Below, one piece after another: positions 1 to 7,892 of a DNA stretch of 10,086 nt. A program made the translations under genes and the position numbers. The stretch is from Betaproteobacteria bacterium (lineage in GTDB: Bacteria; Pseudomonadota; Gammaproteobacteria; Burkholderiales; Nitrosomonadaceae), in NCBI GenBank assembly GCA_022601315.1, contig JAHZIU010000263.1, positions 1 to 10,086 of the forward strand, read 5' to 3'. Position 1 is the first letter of the stretch. Every line of letters begins with the position of its first letter. The notes under the pieces are model-generated. The model did no database searches and was not told the DNA's origin. It worked only from the letters and a program-made list of their open reading frames with translations.

Positions 1-1602
1 GGGCGTGTCTGTTGGGTTTGGTAAGGTAGGGGCTCCTGAATTGTGTAGGCCTAAGTGGCTAAACAGCTCTGGTGGCGAAGGCTGTCCTGCATAAGCGGCT
101 TCCACTTCGTCCGTAACGGTGGACTGCCAAGTTGCTCCAGTACGATCACTCACCGTTATGGACTCTTGTAGTGTTTGCGCCGCGCCTGTGGTACCACCAG
201 CGGGAGTGATTGTATAGGTCATCACCAAATCACCAGAGAGCGCCATCACTCCTTCCCATCTTGATTGAAAGTCCGCATCCGTGACAGCTCTAGTTACCGT
301 ACCCAGACTCGCAGTGGTATACGTCCAACCAGTAACAGTAAATGTCTCCCCAGCAGCGGCAGTAAAGGAAACCACGGCTGCCAGATTATCTCCCCGCGTG
401 AGAGTGTTACCGGGAGTCAGGGTGAGCGTAGGAACGGCTGGCGCGGGTACAGCCGGCGCTTCTTCTTCACGCTGAATATCCGGCGTAGCAGCTTTACCAG
501 GTACTGAGAGCGCTTGCCGTCGTTCTTCGTCATCTATGGCACGGGCATTGTCACCACGAGTACCAAAGGATGAATCGAGGCTACGATCAACCCGCTGAAA
601 TGTTGAGGCACCACCCTGCTGCACAACGTGGGTCAGTTCATGAGCCAGCAACTTGCGGCCGGATGGGCGCTGCGGAGCGTAAGCATCCGCCCCAAAAACG
701 ATATTTGAACCCAGCGTGTAAGCGCGCGCATTCAGTACCTGCGCCGAAGCAGTGGCAGCCTCCCCAGTGTGAATTCTTACATCACTGAAATCAAAGTTAA
801 AGCGAGATTCCATGAAGCTTTGTGTATCGGGGTCCAAAGGCTGTTTTGAGGAGCGTAACGCTTCGGCCACGTGCGACTCTACAGTTTTCTGGGGTTCGTT
901 AGTCGCATCTTGGTCGATCATTTTTCGGTGCAGCGTTGGCGATACCGTAGGTGTCGAGCTTAGTGCTTCTCCGCAACTTTCTACCCGCTCTCCCACTACC
1001 CAGTCTGCCATAGTATCGGCTTCTCGCTCGTATTTGTCTCCGGGCTCATTTACAGTCAGCTTGGATTGCAGTTGCTGCTCTCGGTGACCAAACACGCGCT
1101 TCAGGCGCTGCTGAGCCGGTGTACTATGAACTTCATTAGAGAAACACGTACCAGTTTGAGGTTCTAAAAAGCTTTGCTGCGATCCAGATAATCGCCGCCC
1201 GCTACCTCGTAGCGCCTGCATATCTGTGCTTACCTTAGGTGATACTTCAGCAATGATGTCTTTCTCTTTTTTTGAATGGATGAACGCTTGATCTTTTTCA
1301 CAACTAACACAGGCCCTCTGATTTATTTCGTTATGGACATTACTATTGTCCGGTGATGAATGGTCTTCAGAAGATAATGAGCCAGCCTGCGGTGCAGGTA
1401 TTCGCATGACTTGTTCTGCCACCAGGTCGGCTTCCTGTTCATATTCATCATTTGGCTGCCCCAATCGAAGTTTAGGCTGAATTCTATTACCATGCAGTAT
1501 CGACTGAACTTCCACATGTTGTGCTTCATAAGTTCGTCCCCGCGACTTCCTTCTTGGATTAACCAGTGATTTTGATCTCTTCTGTATTACCTGGGTTTCC
1601 AT
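1..1602 (-). CDS. eCIS-associated DUF4157 (HExxH) protein, C-terminus beyond window
   Basis: Seen: an open frame of 534 codons runs from ATG at 1602 to the left edge without a stop. An in-frame TGA seven codons upstream makes this ATG the first possible one, and GGGAG lies 10 bases before it. Residues 181-330 form a complete DUF4157-type module: the helix EPGDKYEREADTMAD (186-200), a segment ending FDFSDVRIHTG (270-280), then a zinc-protease-type HELTH at 321-325 followed by VVQQGG. Residues 44-160 repeat the front part of the module without HExxH. From about 388 the sequence becomes beta-rich and Thr-rich, resembling an Ig-like domain. No signal peptide or membrane segment is seen. Known: DUF4157 proteins recur in extracellular contractile injection loci. 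Inferred: it is a cargo, toxin carrier or particle-associated protease, and the missing C-terminus could hold a toxin domain. Family call is confident; function is open. Confidence 0.88.
   Translation of the reverse strand, partial: METQVIQKRSKSLVNPRRKSRGRTYEAQHVEVQSILHGNRIQPKLRLGQPNDEYEQEADLVAEQVMRIPAPQAGSLSSEDHSSPDNSNVHNEINQRACVSCEKDQAFIHSKKEKDIIAEVSPKVSTDMQALRGSGRRLSGSQQSFLEPQTGTCFSNEVHSTPAQQRLKRVFGHREQQLQSKLTVNEPGDKYEREADTMADWVVGERVESCGEALSSTPTVSPTLHRKMIDQDATNEPQKTVESHVAEALRSSKQPLDPDTQSFMESRFNFDFSDVRIHTGEAATASAQVLNARAYTLGSNIVFGADAYAPQRPSGRKLLAHELTHVVQQGGASTFQRVDRSLDSSFGTRGDNARAIDDEERRQALSVPGKAATPDIQREEEAPAVPAPAVPTLTLTPGNTLTRGDNLAAVVSFTAAAGETFTVTGWTYTTASLGTVTRAVTDADFQSRWEGVMALSGDLVMTYTITPAGGTTGAAQTLQESITVSDRTGATWQSTVTDEVEAAYAGQPSPPELFSHLGLHNSGAPTLPNPTDTP
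613..1062 (-). repeat. Complete second copy of the DUF4157 module
   Basis: Residues 181-330 of the DUF4157 protein. In order they show the EADxxAD helix (186-200), a variable linker, PLDPDTQSFMESRFNFDFSD (255-274), RIHTG (276-280), LGSNIVFG (297-304), then HELTH and VVQQGG (321-331). Compared with the first copy this one keeps the two histidines and the glutamate expected for metal binding and catalysis. Confidence 0.75.
1123..1473 (-). repeat. Truncated first copy of the DUF4157 module
   Basis: Residues 44-160 of the DUF4157 protein. The landmarks are GQPNDEYEQEADLVAEQVMR (48-67), a CVSC pair (98-101) followed by charged residues as in linkers of this family, and LRGSGRRLSGSQQSFLEP (131-148), which matches the stretch just ahead of the protease part. 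The copy decays at GTCFSNEVHS (151-160) and stops there; the expected helix and HExxH are absent. It pairs with the complete copy at 613-1062. Divergence is high, so this is visible in protein rather than DNA. Confidence 0.65.
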
Positions 1603-1612
1603 ATGTCTATCA

Positions 1613-1617
1613 CTCCC
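1613..1617 (-). promoter_or_regulatory. Ribosome binding site of the DUF4157 gene
   Basis: GGGAG on the minus strand lies 10 bases before the ATG at 1602. The spacing is slightly long. With the in-frame TGA upstream it supports this start. It sits in the 36-base gap after the DUF6519 gene's stop, so the two genes are probably co-transcribed. Confidence 0.5.
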
Positions 1618-1638
1618 ACATCAGCAACATTAGCATAA

Positions 1639-4600
1639 TTACTTTAAGCGACTCTTGGCTGAAGTAATAATCTGAGTAAGCGTACTTCTGTCAATCGCGG
1701 TTTTTCGGCTCAAACTAGCGACATTAGCTTTTGTAAGATCTTCAACCGTCAAAACACCAGCCTCACGAAGCTTAGTATCCACATCTTTTGTTACCCCGCT
1801 AATACCTATAACGGGACTGTCCTTAATCACCCCGACCCGGATCTCATCATGTAATTTTTTCATTTCTTGCAAGTTTTCATTCATTTGCACTAAATCATTG
1901 GAAAGATTGCTCCGCAAGCCACTCATCTCTGTCAGTTTTTGTTCTTCTACCAACCGCTGCGTCTTAACTGAATCAACCTGCGATTTAAGCCCAGCCAGCT
2001 CTGCTTCGATGGATAACTTATCATTTTGTAGGGCGCTGAGCTCGCTCTTGACGGCCGTCAACTCAACCACATTGGCTCGCCGCGTTTCTGTAGTAGCAAG
2101 CGCTGCATTCAACTCACTGAAATCCGAGAGATCAGCTTTACGCTTCTCGAATTGATCCAAATCCGCTTTCACTTTATCCGAGATTTCAACACCGGCAACT
2201 GTCTTAGGCTGTTCAACACGATAGAATACAACCTTGCCGTCTCTCTGTATCAACGTAACTTTACTGCCCGGCTCAAGACGCTGTGGCGTTTGCGTATAAT
2301 CCGTAATGTATTGCCCGGCTTTTTTTGCATCATAGGCCTGAATACCGGCCACTTCGATTTGATTACGTTTTAATTCCACCGTCGCATCATTAACCGAATG
2401 ATCAATTAGCGCTTGTTTCTTGATGCCAATATCCTTGCGACGCCCTGTTTCTGCCAAATTTGTAAGGCCAGCTCCAGCCAGATTCCCTACCAATTTAGCG
2501 CCAGTGGCTTGCCTGCGCACAACAGCTCTTACATCGGTACGCGCATAAGCCTGCACGCCCTCTCGACTGGTTTTGGCTGTGACTCGATTTTGAACACCTA
2601 AAGTCCTGCCCCCACCTGCTTGCGGCTGCACAATCACATCATCCTGTTTTTTAGCGAAAAAATTCGGTAACACTAAACAACAAAACTTAGTCACTGCTTT
2701 TTCAATCAATGGCGCAATGGGCACCAACGAGAGCCAGTAATCCACTGTTGGGAAGGACTTCACGTATTTACGTTTGTCAAAATTACAGACTTTGTAAACC
2801 TGCCTGGCGCGAATTTCAATATTGGCCAAATAGAGAATTTCATCGCCATCACAGCTTGGACATTTAACCAACAGATGATCACAAAAACAATCTTTGAGAT
2901 ATTGCAATAAATTTCCAAACAAGCCGTAAAAAGCCAACAGGACATCCGTACGGTAGCTCGCCAGCGTATCAAGAAACACTTCCGTTACAGCCAATTCCTT
3001 TGCCGGAATAACACTAATGGTGTTACTCAAAAAATTTAGGGTATATACTTGCCCGTTGTCTTTATTGACGACCACATCGACCGGTTGGATCTGTACCGGA
3101 ACTCGGAAAAAGTTTGTTGCGTTGCCATTTGGCTCAAACATCTGCAGACGGTAACCGTCTTCCATCGCCAATAACAATTGATCGTTTTGCGCATGATAAG
3201 CCAGCGATACCTGCGTTTTTTCAATCGAAACAATATTGATTGGTGTATTTGTACTACCCTGCTGTACCGGTAATGCAAAGGTCAGGAGTAATTTATTATC
3301 ACTCTGGCCTGTATTCGCATTTACGGCATCTGCCACCACATACAAACGCCCGCCACTATTCACATCATCGTCAGGCTTCGACGAAACCCGAACTGTCAAG
3401 CCATCTGTTCCACTCAATGGCACGCCGCCGGTGTCTCTTAACAATATTATCGACGAAGGGGACTGACCATCCGCCACATCTGTGTTGATTTGAAGATTAC
3501 ACACAGCCACTTGATTATAGTGCTCGGGTATCGCCACATCTTTACTACTCTGATCGGTACAGTAAGCAAATCCATTCTGTGCATCAATGGCCATATGCCC
3601 AACTGCATTGAATTCGTAAACCGGTTGCGGGCGTGGCTTGGCTTCGTCCATGATCACTTTAGGATTAAGGAAAAAAAGTCCCCTACCTAAACCTACTGCG
3701 TAGATTAATCCTTGATTAGCCTGTGACACCTCCATTTCGACAATCTCGAGGTCACACAATATCGCCATTTCTTCCCAAGCGTGTTTATCCGCAATACGCG
3801 CAATACCAAAAACTGAATCAATTCCACGCACATTGGCTGTTGCATACAGTAATGCGCCATCAGGAGAAAAAGTTATCGCTGTGGTTTCAGCACCTTCCGC
3901 CGAAGGCATTTCCAACACGCTGATCAATTCACCTTTCTGCAAATCATAAACATTGATCGTATTATCTGTACCCCCATAGGTATACAGGTGTTCTCCATCC
4001 GGATGGACTTTTACGCGGGTATGGCTATTTTTACCAAACAACGTTGTCATACCGGATTGATCAAAAGGATACGACGGAAAACTTTCATCCTGAAACATTG
4101 CGCAAAAGGTCGAACTTTGTAACACCTGGCGCAAACGATCGTATAGATCTTTCAAGATTTCATGTTCCTTACGAGACAGAAAGACATAAGTGCCGTTCTC
4201 AGCATTAGCCAATTGAACCAACAGATTAGCAACTGTTGTCAGTTTGCGGCGCTGATCTGACACAAGACCCGTCTCCCCACCTTCAATCACTTCAATTTCA
4301 TCAGTATTCGTGAAATCAATCTCATCTAATACTGCTTTTCTCAGGTCTAGGATGCAATGCTCGTAAAAGTCTAACAATAACGTTCCGTCAAGAATCGATT
4401 TTTTATGTCGATCTGGGTCGTAAGCCTCAACGCTAATTTCAGACAAACCATCAGAATCAAGATCGATACGCAAACACACGGCACCATCACCACTGTCATC
4501 CAAAACAGTTGCGCCACTTTCTTCGAGCTTCTCAATGCGTTCTATCAGATCAAGCTCACGCTCTACATCCAACACCACATCATCACCTTCGCAAGTAAGC

Positions 4601-6174
4601 GCATAACCGGAAGTTACACGCACATGACGACGCTGGCGCTCTGCTGCAGCATCAGTACCATCATTTCCTACATCATCTGGGAAAGTATCCGAGCCACATT
4701 TAACGATCAGGCCGCAAACGATTCCCCAACCATGTAAATGTTTATTGTGCCAGCGTAGATCCCGCGCTTTACATAAATAATCAATGGCACTTTGCACATT
4801 GCCCACATCCGGCATATTACAAGCATCATTGTCATAACAAACATCCCCGGCACGAATATCAGTCAACGGCGGAAATTCGAAACGCTTGCATTGTGCGCTA
4901 TCGTTCACTGTAAACACGCCCGCTGTAACAGAACCTAATGTCATGTAATGATGTTGAATGCCATTCGGTAATGCATCGGTCAACAGGTCGTCACCGGGAC
5001 GATCAACTGCATCACGTACTTCCTTCGCCCAATAATCTCCGGCCAAAACATCATTGTCATCCAATGACAATCCCAGCGTAATCGCATCAAGATTGATGGT
5101 GACGGCCACCCCTTCCGAAACATGGCCATGCGCCTCAGCGTCAACCCCTGTCGAAAGTGTTACACCACGATCTGAACCACTGATCAATGTCCAGTTGGCG
5201 CCAGATTTTAATAACTCACAATAACCGTCCCAACGTCTTACCAAAGAAAAAGCAGCGGGCGGTGTCTCTGGATAAGCGGTTTGCAACTCACCACGTTTTG
5301 CAACAAAACCTGTGGCCAAATGTCGCCCAAGATGCTTTTCACTGGCAAAATCTTCCGGTTCGCCACTATAAAACTCATAAGCAAAATTATTGGATTCAAA
5401 CCCTGTTGGCGTATTATCAATAAAGTATTGTTCAGCGCCGTTTTCGCCTGACCATTTAACGACGATTCGAACAGGCCTGCCGGTGTTATCGTATTCAACA
5501 TGATGTATCTCCACGCGAAACAAATAATTCCCCACTTTATCCAGCAGAGCCACTTCGTTGGAACAAGGGTCACAGGGATCCGGTTCAGTACTCCCTTCAC
5601 GCAGGGTCAAAGTTAATTCTGCATCGCCAATCGGTGGATTATCCAGCTTGTTTTCAGGGTCAAGCGTCAGCGGACACCACTTGACCTGCGCCATGGTCTG
5701 GGTACGTGTACAAGTATCGGCACCATGCAAGCCAGGGTCACGCAGATTTTCATCTTCCAAACTTAAAACGGTGCGTTCCCATACATCCAGGTAAAGCTGG
5801 TAATCGACAGCCGGTAATACCGGCGCACCTGGAAAATCAGCCTGATGTTCGTATTCAAATAACTTTCCTGTGGGATCATTCAACACAGCATCTATTGCGG
5901 GACGTACCTGGGCGGAAATCCCGTCCACATAAGCATAGCCCCACACTAGCGAGTAACTATTTGTACCATCTCCATTGTCTGTAATTTCCACCATGCCGCG
6001 CTCACGCGGCGTGCCAACACCGATCACATCGGTTAGTGCATCATCAAGTCGATGCTTAACCAATTCTGACAGTTCATTCCAATCAGAATCGGTAAACATA
6101 CGGCCCATCTGCTGATAGACGCCTGAATAACGTTTTAACGCATCAAAACTGTTTCTGGATCGTTGTGTTTTCAT
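1639..6174 (-). CDS. Giant DUF6519-type baseplate-associated protein with beta-propeller, coiled coil and helix-hairpin-helix
   Basis: Protein of 1511 residues. The start at 6174 was chosen because SRNSFDALKRYSGV...QQMGR...DSDWNE (29-34) aligns with the start of DUF6519 proteins, and GGGG lies 6 bases upstream. An in-frame ATG at 6186 would add MGQI. Seen, in order: a DUF6519 core with NYLFRVEIH (216-224) and WSGENG (241-246); WHNKHLHGWGIVCGL (475-489), a signature of tail-associated proteins; a likely beta-propeller (about 700-1058) with HPDG (724-727) and FSPDG (769-773) blade turns; a cysteine cluster CxC-x6-CxxC (1096-1108) and C1130, then CC at 1165-1166; a basic Gly/Ala/Arg-rich linker; a long coiled coil (about 1331-1446); and a helix-hairpin-helix-like end (about 1452-1509). 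Known: DUF6519 proteins sit beside gpI- and J-type genes in phage-tail-like loci. Inferred: a peripheral baseplate, tip or anchoring component. Domain boundaries are approximate. Confidence 0.87.
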   Translation of the reverse strand: MKTQRSRNSFDALKRYSGVYQQMGRMFTDSDWNELSELVKHRLDDALTDVIGVGTPRERGMVEITDNGDGTNSYSLVWGYAYVDGISAQVRPAIDAVLNDPTGKLFEYEHQADFPGAPVLPAVDYQLYLDVWERTVLSLEDENLRDPGLHGADTCTRTQTMAQVKWCPLTLDPENKLDNPPIGDAELTLTLREGSTEPDPCDPCSNEVALLDKVGNYLFRVEIHHVEYDNTGRPVRIVVKWSGENGAEQYFIDNTPTGFESNNFAYEFYSGEPEDFASEKHLGRHLATGFVAKRGELQTAYPETPPAAFSLVRRWDGYCELLKSGANWTLISGSDRGVTLSTGVDAEAHGHVSEGVAVTINLDAITLGLSLDDNDVLAGDYWAKEVRDAVDRPGDDLLTDALPNGIQHHYMTLGSVTAGVFTVNDSAQCKRFEFPPLTDIRAGDVCYDNDACNMPDVGNVQSAIDYLCKARDLRWHNKHLHGWGIVCGLIVKCGSDTFPDDVGNDGTDAAAERQRRHVRVTSGYALTCEGDDVVLDVERELDLIERIEKLEESGATVLDDSGDGAVCLRIDLDSDGLSEISVEAYDPDRHKKSILDGTLLLDFYEHCILDLRKAVLDEIDFTNTDEIEVIEGGETGLVSDQRRKLTTVANLLVQLANAENGTYVFLSRKEHEILKDLYDRLRQVLQSSTFCAMFQDESFPSYPFDQSGMTTLFGKNSHTRVKVHPDGEHLYTYGGTDNTINVYDLQKGELISVLEMPSAEGAETTAITFSPDGALLYATANVRGIDSVFGIARIADKHAWEEMAILCDLEIVEMEVSQANQGLIYAVGLGRGLFFLNPKVIMDEAKPRPQPVYEFNAVGHMAIDAQNGFAYCTDQSSKDVAIPEHYNQVAVCNLQINTDVADGQSPSSIILLRDTGGVPLSGTDGLTVRVSSKPDDDVNSGGRLYVVADAVNANTGQSDNKLLLTFALPVQQGSTNTPINIVSIEKTQVSLAYHAQNDQLLLAMEDGYRLQMFEPNGNATNFFRVPVQIQPVDVVVNKDNGQVYTLNFLSNTISVIPAKELAVTEVFLDTLASYRTDVLLAFYGLFGNLLQYLKDCFCDHLLVKCPSCDGDEILYLANIEIRARQVYKVCNFDKRKYVKSFPTVDYWLSLVPIAPLIEKAVTKFCCLVLPNFFAKKQDDVIVQPQAGGGRTLGVQNRVTAKTSREGVQAYARTDVRAVVRRQATGAKLVGNLAGAGLTNLAETGRRKDIGIKKQALIDHSVNDATVELKRNQIEVAGIQAYDAKKAGQYITDYTQTPQRLEPGSKVTLIQRDGKVVFYRVEQPKTVAGVEISDKVKADLDQFEKRKADLSDFSELNAALATTETRRANVVELTAVKSELSALQNDKLSIEAELAGLKSQVDSVKTQRLVEEQKLTEMSGLRSNLSNDLVQMNENLQEMKKLHDEIRVGVIKDSPVIGISGVTKDVDTKLREAGVLTVEDLTKANVASLSRKTAIDRSTLTQIITSAKSRLK

Positions 6175-6180
6175 GATTTG

Positions 6181-6184
6181 CCCC
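6181..6184 (-). promoter_or_regulatory. Possible ribosome binding site favouring the start at 6174
   Basis: GGGG on the minus strand lies 6 bases before ATG 6174. It overlaps the alternative ATG at 6186, which has only a weak AAGA upstream. Together with the family-like N-terminus this favours 6174, but the motif is not a strong Shine-Dalgarno. Confidence 0.35.
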
Positions 6185-6186
6185 AT

Positions 6187-6314
6187 ATTCTTATCTAATC
6201 GAACCCAACAGCGGCCCTCTATTCTCAGTTAACACTTTCAATCTTTGTACATACACCTCACACATTTGTGCGCAACGATTATCAAATTAATCCACACCAT
6301 TTTTTATCCTGTCA
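6187..6314. other. AT-richer intergenic gap between tail protein and DUF6519 genes
   Basis: This 128-base stretch is about 38% GC by hand count, lower than the coding sequence around it. On the minus strand it holds TTGATA and TTGAAA hexamers, but neither has a good -10 partner at 16-18 bases. The longest ATG-started frame I found encodes about 20 residues with no ribosome binding site. No stem followed by a T-run is visible. It is the only sizeable gap in the block, so it is where an internal promoter or processing site would sit. Confidence 0.4.
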
Positions 6315-7880
6315 TTAACCCGGCATCTCCAGCATTCTTTTATCAGGAATCACAACAGCTTCTGTTCCCAATGGCAGGTAGTCGTGTAATTTGTCCACAA
6401 CCGCCTCAGCCAGCAAACTCAAATATTGATCATGATAAGCGCCCATTTCACCACCATCTTCAGCGCCATGCCGTATTGCTAATGGCGTTGCAGGATGCAA
6501 AACACCGCATCCACGCACATTAAATTTTTCTGAAAACATTACTGGCCGACTGCGTGTCACCTTGATAAAGCGTATTCCCCCTTCAGCCTGATTCTTTTCA
6601 ATACGTGAGTAGCGTACACAACTGCGATCAGGCGGCTCGAAATCGGGCAAATGGTCTTCATGAATCAGACCAAGAAAAATACAATCGCTGGCATTCAAGA
6701 TCTCACTCAAGGTGGATTCCAACACAGTACAATACTCCAGCTTCACCAAACCACGAGCTGCCTGGATTTTTTCGATCAAGCAGCTTCGCGCGGTGATCAC
6801 TGGTTTTAGATAATCTATGCTGTGCACTTCTATCTTGCGTGCCGCACAATCCACCAATTCCACACGGCCTGAGTCAAGCTCCAAGGTATTCATTAAATTA
6901 ACACCTTCAAAGCGCCAGGTATGAAAGTCCTTATCGCCAACGCCATCTTCTACTTGCCCCAGCCGAATAGTTCTTCTGATATTCACCGGTATAAACTGGT
7001 CACTACAATATGTTTTGTTACGAAAGATCGTCACGTTGTCTTCTTCAATAATGTCTATCAAATTGAGAAAAGCATTACCGGGCGAATCTACCCAGTTCAC
7101 ACGCTGCGAAATTGGGTGGAAGAAACCCGCAGCAGGCACGGTATAGAGCAAAATACGATCTGGATGATAATGACCAATACGCCAGTCACTGCAACGCAAA
7201 TCAACAGTTCGCAGTGAACGGTCTTCATAACTGTCTGGATGACAAGGCACACCATGTAAACTGGCTTGCCGCCAGGTATGCGCGTCACCATCCACGACAC
7301 TTTGTTGTGCTGCAGGATTACCACTTGCAGTGGCCACTGCGCCCGAGGGACAAGAGAAATCAACCGTCACCGCCGGCAATCCAGGATGACGTGCTGCGAT
7401 CGAAGGCGGCGCGGCAGGTATATCCTGACTATAACCATATGCAGTAGCTGGAATAAGCGGCACATCAAAACGCGGGGTAACCGCCACCCGTTTCCAACCT
7501 TCTTGCACCACCACTTCAAACCGTCCGACCGCTTCTGCAATCTCTTCGATAACCCGCAAAGTCCCCTTGCCTTGACGCCAGCGTACTGCATTGGCAACCT
7601 CGTCACGTTTACCTTGCGCACCCGGTGAAACCAAACGGACATCCAGCAAATCCGCAAAATAGGGAATCAACCACTCCTGACATGCTGTTGAGCCATCAAT
7701 CGGATTATCCGGGAATGCATCAGCCAAGCGCTGTTCCAACGTGGCTTGAATCTGATCCAGCAACGTGCCATTGGCATCAAAATATTTTCTCAGATCACCC
7801 GTGTCCCGCGTACGATAAACTGAAGGAACAATTCTATAAATTGTGTTACCTTGAGAACGGGTGTTGGATAATTTTGCCAT
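6315..7880 (-). CDS. gpI-like phage tail protein (Tail_P2_I / TIGR02242 type)
   Basis: Protein of 521 residues. ATG 7880 was chosen because AGGGA lies 7 bases upstream, overlapping the previous gene's stop; an upstream ATG at 7919 would overlap that gene by 29 bases and lacks such a site. Seen: IYRIVPSVYRTRD (14-26), then LLDQIQATLEQRLADAFPDN (40-59), EWLIPYFADLLDVRL (69-83), and VANAVRWRQGKGTLRVIEEI (95-114), the order expected of P2 gpI-like tail proteins. Residues about 318-430 look like a short parallel beta-helix with recurring Cys, Val and Leu rungs. The C-terminus has GVLHPATPLAIRHGAEDGGE (459-478) and ends with LPLGTEAVVIPD (502-513), a family-like close. Known: gpI-like proteins join the baseplate wedge to peripheral or fibre parts. 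Inferred: here it connects the J-type wedge to the DUF6519 protein encoded next. Confidence 0.88.
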   Translation of the reverse strand: MAKLSNTRSQGNTIYRIVPSVYRTRDTGDLRKYFDANGTLLDQIQATLEQRLADAFPDNPIDGSTACQEWLIPYFADLLDVRLVSPGAQGKRDEVANAVRWRQGKGTLRVIEEIAEAVGRFEVVVQEGWKRVAVTPRFDVPLIPATAYGYSQDIPAAPPSIAARHPGLPAVTVDFSCPSGAVATASGNPAAQQSVVDGDAHTWRQASLHGVPCHPDSYEDRSLRTVDLRCSDWRIGHYHPDRILLYTVPAAGFFHPISQRVNWVDSPGNAFLNLIDIIEEDNVTIFRNKTYCSDQFIPVNIRRTIRLGQVEDGVGDKDFHTWRFEGVNLMNTLELDSGRVELVDCAARKIEVHSIDYLKPVITARSCLIEKIQAARGLVKLEYCTVLESTLSEILNASDCIFLGLIHEDHLPDFEPPDRSCVRYSRIEKNQAEGGIRFIKVTRSRPVMFSEKFNVRGCGVLHPATPLAIRHGAEDGGEMGAYHDQYLSLLAEAVVDKLHDYLPLGTEAVVIPDKRMLEMPG

Positions 7881-7887
7881 AGCCGTA

Positions 7888-7892
7888 TCCCT
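7888..7892 (-). promoter_or_regulatory. Ribosome binding site of the tail protein gene, overlapping the upstream stop
   Basis: AGGGA on the minus strand lies 7 bases before ATG 7880 and shares bases with the TAG stop (7891-7893) of the J-type gene. This decides the start and indicates translational coupling of the two genes. Confidence 0.7.

Noticed and set aside
1266..1273. Run of seven A on the coding strand as a possible slippage site
   Set aside because: The frame continues correctly on both sides into recognised motifs, and no second frame product is apparent.
1323..1529. Minus-strand 68-codon frame overlapping the DUF4157 gene
   Set aside because: It is a shadow in another frame of the continuous DUF4157 frame, which carries recognisable family motifs through this stretch.
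5810..5824. Perfect 6-base inverted repeat GCCGGT-AAT-ACCGGC
   Set aside because: It lies inside the DUF6519 coding frame, has a short stem and no T-run on either side, so it is not a terminator or a supported operator.
6187..6314. TTGATA/TTGAAA hexamers as a sigma-70 promoter
   Set aside because: No acceptable -10 hexamer at 16-18 bases from either, so a promoter call is not supported.
6245..7447. Plus-strand frames of about 60-120 codons opposite the tail protein gene
   Set aside because: They lie antisense to a recognisable gene, have no family resemblance and are typical opposite-strand shadows.
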